Program-made: the position numbers and the translations under genes
The notes under the pieces: model-generated
Seen by the model: only the letters and a program-made list of their open reading frames with translations
What the model was told of the DNA's origin: nothing
Database searches by the model: none
Source: Hydractinia symbiolongicarpus
Lineage: Eukaryota > Cnidaria > Hydrozoa > Anthoathecata > Hydractiniidae
DNA length: 64,000 nt
Assembly (NCBI RefSeq): GCF_029227915.1
Contig: NC_079888.1
Location: 5,219,001 to 5,283,000 of the forward strand
Reading direction: 5' to 3'
In this document: in pieces, positions 1 through 10,800 of the stretch
Position numbering within the stretch: position 1 is the stretch's first letter
Layout of the letters: every line of letters starts with the position of its first letter

Positions 1-89
1 AAAACGTTTAGATAAAATACAGTTCGTAACGTACATCTTTAAAATATAATAATAACACTTTACCTGTAATTTTATTATCTCTTGTTTAG

Positions 90-293
90 CGTGAGATAGT
101 CATTGAATTGTGCAAATCAAATCCTGCTTTCTGTAACAAGTTATTGGGTAAAGAAATGTTTAAGAAAGAACAGGAAGAAAAGGACGAACTTCAAAAAGTT
201 TTTGGTAGTTTGGAAGTGAGAGAGTTGGATGACTTTGGTTCTGCGTATGCACGAAAACTGCGAGAACAACATCTTTCTGTTTTTCATGGCTAA
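90..293 (+). CDS. 3'-terminal coding exon of an unidentified gene
   Basis: A pyrimidine-rich acceptor ending in TTTAG at 89 is followed by an open frame that begins R-E-I-V-I-E-L-C-K and ends L-S-V-F-H-G with TAA at 291-293, about 67 residues. The peptide is helical and charged in the middle (K-K-E-Q-E-E-K-D-E) and has two cysteines near its start. The rest of the gene lies left of the window. I do not recognise the family. The clean acceptor and good frame argue for a real last exon; what follows is AT-rich and looks like 3' UTR. Confidence 0.55.
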   Translation, partial: REIVIELCKSNPAFCNKLLGKEMFKKEQEEKDELQKVFGSLEVRELDDFGSAYARKLREQHLSVFHG

Positions 294-2964
294 ACATGGT
301 AATCATTTGCCTAATCTAGTGTTTAAATAGACATATTGTTAAAATTGTAAGCTTTATAGTTTATCAAAATGCAACATCATTGTTTATGTCAAGTCATTTA
401 TATTTTTCAGTAATTTAGTTTCCCTTTATATCCCTTAGTACAAAAGTACCACTTGGGCTACCTTATTTCAAGATATTAACTCGCAATGCGAAAATTATTT
501 AGCGGGTAGGATTTTGGAGCAGTCGAATAACTTTGCTGTTGGCGGAAGCAGATTTTAAATTATACAAAAGAAACGCAATGTTTGGATAAGAATTTAGTTC
601 ATATGTTTGATTTTGTCGTATCTGCAGCTTTCGGTGTACCTGCCGCTTGAAGTCCGTTCAATGTGACATTGTTTTTCTCGATTGTATGATTTTTAAATAC
701 TGAAACACTTTTTACAACATTTTAACCTTTATTACTATCAGTGTGTGTAATTTCGAAGCTATGTTTATTATAGTACCATGCTATCATGATCGTACACAAT
801 TTTCAGAACAGCGTTTGAATATGTACACCATGAAAGTAGTCCTAAGCAACAATTTCTTAAAATAATCTTTTTACACGTTGACGAGACCGTGCTGATGATA
901 TTTCATTTCCATTTGTGTGCATTTTTTCTTTCCATTCTTTCTATAAAACCAATACAACAACTTACAGTGCATGCTTGTCAGCACTTTCTAAAGTTTACAA
1001 AAGTTTAAACTCTTCTGAAAAATACACTACATTCCGCAAAGTATTATAATTTTCAAAGAATTTTTTTCATTACAAGTATAATATACAATATGAAGTGTCC
1101 CAGTCAGCTTATGCTCCCTACCCTTTTCTAAAAACATCTAAAATATATTTAGACAAGGTAACAAAGTTTGATTTAGGAGGGTAAATTCACTTGCCAAGTT
1201 CACAACAGGCTTAAAATTTATAGCATTGTAAAAGCTGTTTACCTAACTTATTTATCTGCGAAATCAACACCTCTGCCGTATAAACCCTGCACAAAATCCT
1301 CGACTTGATGGTCGGGAAAATACCTTTGTGTCATATTTTTTTGCAAGGGGGGGGGAGGGGTGTTCCTAAACTAAGTACTTTTTCAAGACCTATGAAGACT
1401 GCCACCAGTGTTCTTGTATTTGTATTGTTCTCATTTAATCTCAATCAACAAATTCCTCAAATTCATGGAATTTTTTTTATAGGCTAGTAATTTACCCTAA
1501 AGGATACACAAAACGTCTATTACCCATGTTGAGAGTAATATTTCCGAAACTGTGAAATAAAGGGATGTAGAAGCATTTATTTTTTGAAAGCGAGATAAAT
1601 TTGTTATCGAATAGTGATATTTTGGCCAAAAAATAATAAACTGGAAAGACTTAATAAATAATTAAACACCTTTTCGAGTTGCCAACTCTAAAAAGGTGCA
1701 GACATTTAAAGCTTAAGGTTTAAAAATCGCACTAGTCAAATTCACTTGAAGTAGCTTTTCGTGCTTTTCTCCGTTGTACGTTTTTTACCTTTACAATGTG
1801 ATGAAATGTTAACAATTTTTTTTTAAGCGAACATAGAGAGCTCAGTATAATATAATTTTCTATTCACAAAAACCTAAAAGATGCAGGTGTATCAAGGAAA
1901 AATTGTTTTTAGATGTCGACATGTAAACAAATCAAATTTATTAAAAAAAACTGAGGAGGAAACGTTTTGTTTTATATTTTCTTTTTCTATTTGAAACAAG
2001 TATTCTATTATGAGTTTTCTGATGATATAAAAAGCCAAAAATTGATAAACATAAAAATTTGGGTGTTTAATGTATCCTTACGGTATAATTGGTTTTGGTG
2101 ATCATTTTTCACAAAAATGTCCTGCGTTTTAATTTTTTTAAATATGCAGAATGTATTACAATAAATTCAGTCTTAAATCACAACCCATAAAATCACCAAT
2201 AATTAAAGGCCCTTTTTCGTGTCTTTTAACTCAGTAATACAGATCAAAAGAACAAGAATTTACAACTGTTTTTATACCTTCTGGCACTTCAATACAAATT
2301 TGCCTTTCTTTAAAGGTTATGACTTTGTTTTAAAAAAGAAAAGAAATCGTAATATAGAAGTGTAAACAATAAATCTGGTGTGATTAAAAGTTCTAAAGAA
2401 CACTATTTTTTAGAATTCTCATATTTCATTATATACACTTTCTTGTCAAAACTTAGTCCAAAAGAGTGAAACAGTTTTAGTAGCAGTTCCACTGTAATGT
2501 CCACGAAAAAACAGAAAATTATTAGTGGGAAGACAAGTCCTACTAAAACTATAAAAAAGGGTATTGAAGTATTCAGGGCATGTCAAAAAGGTCACTTAGT
2601 GTGTTCTGATTGAAAAAAAAATACTTCTTCATTACAATATATTTATTCACATGTAGCAATGTGTGCAAACATCAAATCATTCATCATTATAACAACTGGT
2701 TACAAATTTAATGAATTATTTTCATAAGCATTACTATATATGTATAAAACACTAATAACTGTGATGCATTTCTTTATTTCGTGCTGAAACAGAAATAACA
2801 AGTAAAAAAAATAGAAACAAAGTAAAAAATGGAGATTTCATGGATTTCTATAATACAAAGTTTAGGGCTTTCTTTGAAGCTTTATCAGAATTAACTTTAA
2901 AAAATCCTCTAATTTAATGCTACGTCCTGTGCAGAAGTTAACAAATTAATTAAAAAGAGTTTTG
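294..2964. other. Non-coding interval
   Basis: No convincing exon on either strand. The left part is presumably 3' UTR of the upstream exon and the right end 3' UTR of the small minus-strand membrane protein gene. Short open frames here (for example around 1305-1487) have no splice context or recognisable sequence. A G-run lies near 1347-1356. Confidence 0.5.
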
Positions 2965-3219
2965 TCAGCTATCTTTAACTCTTTCTCGTATTTCCATATT
3001 TTCGTTGTCATGCATCCTCTCATACTCTTTATTATCTTTTACAACATCATCTTCTCCTACTTCTTTCACAGGGCTTTCATCTCGAAAAGGACATGATGAT
3101 GCAGCAGCACCTGTTGTCACGGCCTTTGCACTTTGCCTTGAAAACAGACTGCTAATTTTTCTGGCCACATAGGAACCAGCTATAAAAAAAATTAAAAAAA
3201 AAATTATAAATACCCACAT
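2965..3219 (-). CDS. Small single-pass membrane protein, hypothetical
   Basis: A minus-strand frame of 84 codons. The start ATG at 3217-3219 has G at -3 and lies a few bases after a CTTCTTAG acceptor-like site, so a 5' UTR intron is possible. Residues 2-18 form one very hydrophobic segment (W-V-F-I-I-F-F-L-I-F-F-I-A-G) followed at once by a basic stretch (R-K-I-S-S-L-F-S-R-Q), the usual layout of a small integral membrane protein with its charged side in the cytosol. The C-terminal half is hydrophilic and acidic, then charged (E-N-M-E-I-R-E-R-V-K-D-S, stop). No named family is recognised. It could also be the last exon of a longer gene. Confidence 0.45.
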   Translation of the reverse strand: MWVFIIFFLIFFIAGSYVARKISSLFSRQSAKAVTTGAAASSCPFRDESPVKEVGEDDVVKDNKEYERMHDNENMEIRERVKDS

Positions 3220-3956
3220 CACACTCCTAAGAAGCTAGCTATATGCCATGTCTGATATATTAGCACAGCTAGCTAGAAGGTGCTGCGAAACAAAAAAAAC
3301 CCCAGAAAATAGGTCGTGAAAATGTGTGTACAGAATCATACCGTCTATTATTAATCATACCATCTTGCAGTCCCACAGTAAAATACTTAATTATAGTTGA
3401 ATTAAGGTAGCTGATAACAAGCTTCTACTATTCAAACAGGAGAGAAAAACTTTGTACCGCACACAAACTGCTTTTTTTTATAATTGTTTAGACAGGGGTT
3501 ATCAAGGTTATACTTGCTGTGGTCACACTCACTAGATGCCCACCCAGGGCTTAGGTAAGAGAGACTAAAATAAAAACATAATGGTTGATCATGATGTCGT
3601 CCTCCGTGTTGGTTTGGTAGCACGTTGTTTTGTTGATCTTTCTTCACTTCTTTGGGTGTATTGCGTTGCTTGGTCGAATTGAACTTTATCACATAAATAT
3701 AACGTTTAAAGTATTTTGGAAACTATATACCTGTTCTTAATTAGGCTCTCTGTGAAAATTGTCTAGCTAGCATGTATCGCGCAAGTGCCTTAAATCGTAA
3801 AACTGTCAGAGCAGGGACAACTTTAAACCTGCTTAGTTTGTGATGTTGCTTAGAGTGAGATGGTTTGAATTGCCTAAAAATGTCATTTAATATGGTTGGG
3901 CGATGAAAAAATAATAAAAAAGAAGTTTGTAAATGATTTTTGAGAGTATTTTCTCA

Positions 3957-4306
3957 TTCTTGCGGTCGGATATATACGCGTCATAACACTGGTTAAACCA
4001 CAGGGGCCAGTATTATTCAGGTTAAGCAGCCATTATGAAGTGGTGTACTTATGCCGTAATCATAATATTTTTGTGGTGAAATCTTCATAAATACAATACT
4101 GGATTTTTCAAGTAATTCTTTTTTTTAGTCAAATCATTAATATGTTTTAGATACTGCTTAATTTTTGCCATTTCGTGACATTTTAACGCCATTTTGCTTG
4201 TAAATTCTGTTTAATTAAGGTTGCCACTGTGAAGGTTTTACCATTAAAAGTCCACTTTGTACCCCCATCGGAGAGCAACGAAGGAGAACATTCCGACCGC
4301 AAGAAT
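3957..4306. repeat. Short inverted-repeat element, MITE-like
   Basis: The 15-mer ATTCTTGCGGTCGGA near 3957 recurs in inverse orientation near 4292-4306 (TCCGACCGCAAGAAT). The 350-base spacing fits a small non-autonomous DNA transposon. No target-site duplication was resolved. Confidence 0.4.
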
Positions 4307-4369
4307 AGACCAATTCACACTTCCCTTTATAACAGGTTCACACTTTCCTCACAGGTTCACACTTCCCTT

Positions 4370-4503
4370 AGTCAACACAGCATTTGAGAAAAAAGCCTTC
4401 CCGTTTTTTGAGCTGCAAAGTGTGGAATAATCTGCAAGAGCAAGTGAACTGTAGCCTGCTTTCGTTTGAAACTTTAATCTCTAATGTATTTAGCAAATTC
4501 TAA
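4370..4503 (+). pseudogene. Decayed C-terminal end of a LINE reverse transcriptase ORF
   Basis: Translation gives K-K-A-F-P-F-F, then after a frame change C-K-V-W-N-N-L-Q-E-Q-V and S-F-E-T-L-I-S-N-V-F-S-K-F, stop. This matches the usual tail of CR1/Jockey-type ORF2 proteins (aromatic residues, then x-W-N-x-L-P-x-x-[IV], then S-F-x-x-x-L-x-x-x-[YF]). The frameshift marks it as dead. The assignment rests on the tail pattern only. Confidence 0.4.
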
Positions 4504-6666
4504 TGGAGATCACTTTTTAAATTTTGCTTTTAATACTTTTTCTTTTCAATTCTTACAGATTATAAAATACATTACTATGTTTAATTTAGCTGCAGCAGTC
4601 TAAGGTTCATCATTTTATGTTTCTTTTGTTCTAGTGCCCTCCACAATGCACTAACTGTAGGTTTTTGTGATTTTCTGGACTAGCCACTTTTAATATTTAT
4701 TATTATTATTTTTCATATTGCGTGATGATCTAAACAAATTGCTCGAACAACAACCTGGCAACTCCATTGCCAAATAGTTTTATGGTTTTAACTATATGTC
4801 AACTTGCCAGTGGATGGACGGGTATTAATGCAGGGTTCGAGCAAAAACTGAATAAGCAAAAACGTCCCAGTTGCATAATTTAGTCTCATGATTTTTTTTT
4901 GACCAATGTGTTTTGCCACCCCTGCAATGTTTGGGTTGTCTGTTCTATAAAATTTACAAATTTTAGTACCAGTAAAATTGGTATAATATAGTATATAGAT
5001 CCTGGACCTAAACACATTTTTATATTCTAAATTCTAAATTATTCTAAATGAATTAAACGTTTTAATTTACTGAGAATCAGGATTTTTTTCGAAGACAGCT
5101 TTGCCTCTCTTTTGCTTCACTTGTTAAGTTGCTCCATTGTTCTTAAACAGTTACTCGGTTTCTTATGGAGAAAATATTTTGTTTTTCAAAATTTCCCTTT
5201 TTATCCATTAAAATTAGCTGGCATAGTTTTTTAAATTTTCTTTAAAGTCTCATTTTTGGCACTCACCCTTATTTGAAGTTAGTAAAAAATATGCAATTAA
5301 CCTGGCCATACACTTTAATAAATAGAAAAGTGTGTGATGAACATTAACTATCATAATTAGTGGCGATAAGGCAAAGATATACATACAATTTTCTTTTTAC
5401 TGTATGGTTTGCCTCTGATTTATTGATTTCCGAAAGTGATTTAGCAAACTCAGCCTCAGTGCTCATAAAAGGCAAAGATGTCTGTTCACATACGACCAAA
5501 AACAATTATTTTGCTACTGCCTGACTCCGGATCAGGAATAAATAATCAAGTTAACACTAAAATATAGCTACTAAAAAAAAACCAAGAATGTTAAGAAATA
5601 TCATTGTTTCCAGTTAGTAAATTTCAGATCTTCTCAGGATAGTTGTAACTCATCCTGAACTTCGAAATAAAGACAAGAAATGCATGTGTTAATTTCAAGG
5701 GTGATTTAAGGGTGATTACGCGCATTTAAGGCATGTCATAGCCATAAGGTGGTTCTAGTAAACAGAGAAAGTTTGTGAGAAAAGTGAAATCACGTAATTT
5801 AGATGTTCATGTAATATGAACAGTATATGCTACATATACAAAATAAAGTGCATACATACAGATAAATAAGCTTTGAAAAAAAAACATGTTAAAACACAAG
5901 TTCACTATTTATTTTCGTTTTATCCTAAAGATGAATAAAATAAGACCAGTTAATTAGTAATTACACAAAAAGTATGAAAAATGTTTAGTTATTAACTAAC
6001 TTTGTGTGACGTTGTAATGTTGCTGTGTATGAGGTCTGCAACTGCAAAGTATAGCTACCTTATTCCAGGAAGTTACCAAGGCACAAAATGATTATGAAAT
6101 TTAACATGAAGAAAATTAACGCGAATGCCTAAACTAAGATAAAAAAAGAATTTGACATGATTTAGCTAAATCGACTTTCAAAGATCAATCAAACGTGAAT
6201 TAGAAAATGTGTTTGATTTTTATTTTATAATGTTTTCTTGATAAAAACATTTGCACCTTTGTATTTCAATTACTGAAAAATATTTTAAAACTTTAATTAC
6301 AGGTTTTATATTAACTAGTATATAACTTTTTTAAAGTCCTGGATAATTCTTTAATAATTTTCTTAGTAATATCCCCCCCACCCAGAACAAATATATGGCT
6401 TACACCAATTATTAATGTACCTATACTTTTCTATAACACCTTCAAAACTATAATTGTGTGTTTTTGATTCTGGAAATTAAAAATAGCAAAATTTATTGTG
6501 ATTTTGTAAATTTTTATGCGTTTTTCCGAGTTGATGCACAAAGACAATTAGGAAAACATTGTCAAGTGTTGTTTGAGTGCTACTTATAAATTTTTTAAAG
6601 TAGAGAATTTTAAAGGTCAGACTGACATATATTTGTCAATATTTTAGCAGTTGTGTTATTCTAAAC

Positions 6667-7047
6667 ATGGCAAGAAGTTTAAAATCCAAGCGTCGGAAGA
6701 AAAATAAGCAAGCCATGAGAGAAAGGTTAAAGCCTAAATATGATGCTCAGATGGCATCAATTGTGAAAATAATGCAAGCTGAAACTGATGAGCTTATGGA
6801 AACTGCTGGGGACCTTTCTGGTGAAGTTGAAATCAGAGATCCTGACCAAATGGATGAGGAAAAAGAGGTTGAAATGGACAATTCATCAAAGCAAGAACCA
6901 AAGAAAATAAAAATACCTCATGTCGATGTTAATAAAATAGCCAAGTTTATGTCACAACGGAAATATCGAACATTTAAAGCGAAAGAGAAAATCAAGAAAA
7001 AGAGATTGAAGAGTGGTCAAAAGAAAAAGAAAGAATTTAAGTGGTGA
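6667..7047 (+). CDS. LLPH: LLP homolog (LLPH/LAPS18-like) nucleolar protein
   Basis: A single-exon frame of 126 codons. The start M-A-R-S-L-K-S-K-R-R-K-K matches the invariant basic N-terminus of the LLPH family (human M-A-K-S-L-R-S-K), and the C-terminus ends in a lysine-rich stretch closing in W, as in the human protein. The length is close to the family's 120-130 residues. The middle is acidic (residues about 47-80) and a second basic block covers about 95-125. LLPH proteins are small basic nucleolar proteins linked to large ribosomal subunit biogenesis and, in the sea hare, to neuronal growth. The ATG context (AAACATGG) is strong. An AATAAA polyadenylation signal lies near 7296. No intron interrupts the frame. 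Confidence 0.85.
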   Translation: MARSLKSKRRKKNKQAMRERLKPKYDAQMASIVKIMQAETDELMETAGDLSGEVEIRDPDQMDEEKEVEMDNSSKQEPKKIKIPHVDVNKIAKFMSQRKYRTFKAKEKIKKKRLKSGQKKKKEFKW

Positions 7048-7813
7048 TCGAATTATAAAGGAAATTTTTTAAGAAAGTTCATTTTGTAGCTGAAAGTATT
7101 TATTTCCTGAAAAATATGATAAACTTGTACAACAACTCATGTATTGATTGATAAGCATTTAATTTTTTTCTCTAATATTTAATGACTTTGTTGAAATATT
7201 TTTTCCAATTATTTTGGGACATCTATATTTAAAAGCTCATTCATGGCCAATCATCATGTTTAGGATTTTGCAGGTTTTATCGTTGCACTTTGCATGAATA
7301 AAATGCTCTCTTATATTAAAAAATACTGTGTAGGCTAAGTTTGGTTATCGAAAAAAAATAACAAAACGTTTGCAAAGGGGAAACGGTTATATGCAAAGCA
7401 ACAAAGTCAAAAACCACCTATCAAAGGCTAATACAATTTTCTGAAATGGTAACCTTAAATTGTGTTTTGATAGTATAAAATGGTCACGAATTAACTTTCA
7501 GTTATAGATGACGTTCCCTATAGTATATTGTTAATATGGTTATAGATTTGCAGTCATTTCTTTCTTGCCTGCACCAGTCTCCTGGCGATATAAAAATATA
7601 ATATTTTTGAAATATGTGCCTAATAAGTAAATATTTTAATGGTATATTAAAAGAGGATAAAGCATTGAAATGATCATGTCAGAACTTGTTTAAGAAACTT
7701 ATCCAATTGCCCTAACAAGTTTTGTAAACGGCAGTGTGCTACTACTTTTGACAAGAAAACTATATGCATCTTTTAATAATAGAAAGCTTAGTTATACTTT
7801 AATAAACACAATC
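7048..7813. other. Interval between LLPH-like gene and FAM50A
   Basis: The first 250 bases are the LLPH 3' UTR, with AATAAA at about 7296. The rest is AT-rich and presumably holds the FAM50A promoter; no distinct core element is visible. No exon seen. Confidence 0.5.
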
Positions 7814-10800
7814 ATGGCACAGTACAAAGGAGCATCCACTGATGGCTTTCGAGCAAAAACATTGCTCAAGAAGCGAGAAAAACAGAAAGAGGAAATTGAA
7901 CATTTGAAACAAAAAATATCTGAGGTAAGGTACACTATACACTTGAAAATTATTTTTGGTTAAAAACATTTTTGCTTTACGAGACTTGTGTGTCACTATA
8001 CTGGATTTTTTCATCTCAGTTTAGAGGTCAAAAGGATCTAAAACCACTTTTGTATATTTTAAGGACAGATAATTGTCACTAGATTGAACATTCCCATTCT
8101 TTAATTTGTATACATAACTATTTAATTTAATAACTTTTACACTAGTGAAATTCTTGCCATGAACAAGACATCTTCATCTATTTCCTTTTTGCTGCAATGC
8201 CCATCCAGTAGTCTAAATAACACCCCAGCTTTTATGCTGAATTGTAAATTTTATACGTTAAGAAGTTAAACAATGCTTGTGTAACATATTGTGAGCAAAA
8301 AATTAAGAAATTTGACTTACCTTTGCTTTATATTTAGAACATGGACCAGAAGAACAATGTTGCACAAATTGATCGAAAATTTGCCTCTCATTATGATGCT
8401 GTTGAACAAGAATTAAAATCAAACACAATAGGTTTGTTGTGTGTTTTTGGATTTATACTTATAGTTTGTGTATTTTCTACTAAAGTTTTGTTAGACTAGA
8501 GCTGACTTTAGTTACAAGAAAGACCAAGTTTAATTTAACTCGTAATGAGTCTGTTTTTTTAATTTCTTAGCACTGTTTGTCATAGTAGCAACAACAAGAA
8601 TAGATGCCAACATTTTTACTTTTTTTTAAATTTAACTTGTATTGATTCTGTTAGAAAAATTTTACTAGCATTGTTTGCCATAGTAGCCACAATGAGATTA
8701 CTAGAGAAAATTTTTACTTTCTTTAATTATTCCAGTAACGCATAAAAGTAATTTACAACATTAGTTGTTGAACACTGGCCGAAAATCTGATCAAGATGCT
8801 ACAATTGTTTTAGGTTTGGTGACGTTGAATGAGATGAAAGCGAAACAGGAGAGTGTACTTCAAGAGCATGAGAAACGAATAGCATTGGAGTTAAAAGCAA
8901 AAGAACGGTACTTTGTTAGTATAATATTTTCCGGGTTTTTAAATTTTAAAGTGTCCCAATATTTAAAATTTAAGCACTAATCAGAATTTAAAAAACATGT
9001 TTTGAGATATGTCTTGATTCAACTTAGTCCCCCCCCCTCCCCCCCCTAATAGAAGTGGAGAGAAGGGGACTTATTTTGAAAATTATTTATTGTGGAAGGA
9101 GAGGGTGTACATTTTCTTGTGATATTCAGAAAAGGACCTATGTGGAGGGACAACTTCCTTTTTAACCTTTTTGATTTAGTGTGTGGCTATTCTCACTTTT
9201 CCTTTTTCTCTACTAACTAATGTGCTACTAATTTTTAACGTTTTCGCACAATATAATGTATGCTAATCAAGTAGAATGATCAAAAATTTCATATTATCTT
9301 TTTATTAAATTTCTTATTTTAATTTCTCTAGTCCAGAGTAAATACATAGGTGTTGGCATTGAATGACAGTCTGAGTTTGTGGGGGATATAACTCACTTTA
9401 AAAGGGTGGGCAGCTTAATGCCCTCATTAGCAGAAGGGAAATACACACCAAAGAAACTATCCTCATCAAACTCAAACAAGTTTGAAAATGTTAATTCGGT
9501 AAAGGTGAAACTAACCAGCTTAAAGTGAAAATATTTAGGGAGAAAGAGAGAAAGCGGAAGAATAAAGAGAAAGAGAAAACAAAAAAACGTTCGAAGTTGT
9601 CGTTCGGATTTGAAGATGAAGAAGAAGAGGAAGAAGAAGAACAGGGAGTTGTAGAAGGTTTGTATTTATAATTTTGTGGCGCTTGAATGCTTAACTTTGG
9701 CATATTCAATGACCAACACTATTTTAATTTCGCATTTTTTGCAAATATAGCATTATTGAAATGTGACTAGTAAAAGAATTATACAATAGAGAAGAGAATA
9801 CAACCAATATTATATCGAATTCTAAAAGTTCTAATTTTTAGATACCAGTAAAAGGAGACTGGGTAAAAATCCTGATGTTGATACCTCATTTTTACCTGAC
9901 AAAGATAGAGAGGTGAGATGGTGGTTATCATTAACACATTTTTGATTGTATTGTTATTGTTGGTTTTACTGTTGTTGTTATTTTTATTGTTGTTGTGTTT
10001 TGTTTTGTTTTGTTGTTGCTGGTTGTTTTGTATTGACAACAGAAGTAATTTTCACAAAAAGAATTTTTTTTGAATTTGAGATTATTCATCTAAACTGACT
10101 CTTAAATTGGCAAATTCGTGAAAACTTATATATGTCCGTATAGACTGGTTGGGAATTCGGATATTATAAAGGGGATTGGTAGATCGCATTTTTTTCAGGT
10201 TGAGGGGTAGCGGCATGTTGGAGAGAAAACACAGCAGTCGTTGTCGTTGTCATGCTAGCAGTTGCTATCATAGTTGTGTTTGTTGTTATTGTTATTTTTT
10301 GTATACTTTTCCTTTGAGATGATGTAGGAGGAAGAAGCAAAAGAACGTGAACGTCTACGGAAAGAGTGGGTTCAAATGCAAGAAAAAATGAAATGTAAAT
10401 TTCCTTCTTCTGTGCAAAGTGTGTACTACACAAGATTGCTAAAAATGTATTGAATTATTGATCACGTTTTATTTCTAGCTGAAAGTATTGACATAACGTA
10501 CAGTTATTGGGATGGCTCTGGACATAGAAAAAAATGTGTGGTATGTTTTTTTAACTTCGTTTGTCTAAATCTTACCGTAAATACGAAGGTGGGGACTATT
10601 GAAGGTGGGTGTGGCGGTAGTGGGGTGTTTGTTGTTGGAAGAAAGGGCTTTGTAAACTGGAATGTCTCAAAGACTGCAATTCAAAATTATTTTGAAAGAC
10701 CCAACAAAATGGATGTAACGGTTGTCAGTAAGTAGCTAGGAGAGTTGCTAAAAAATATGCAAGCTTGATGTTAGGATGCGTTTTTGCTCTAAAACTAGTA

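Larger units (their letters stand above)
3220..6666. other. Intergenic interval with repeat remnants
   Basis: No exon is recognised. It holds a pair of inverted 15-base arms (about 3957-3971 and 4292-4306) and a decayed LINE 3' end (about 4370-4503), listed separately. The last 100 bases before 6667 are the putative promoter and 5' UTR of the LLPH-like gene; a TATTTTAG acceptor-like site lies about 20 bases before its ATG. Confidence 0.5.
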
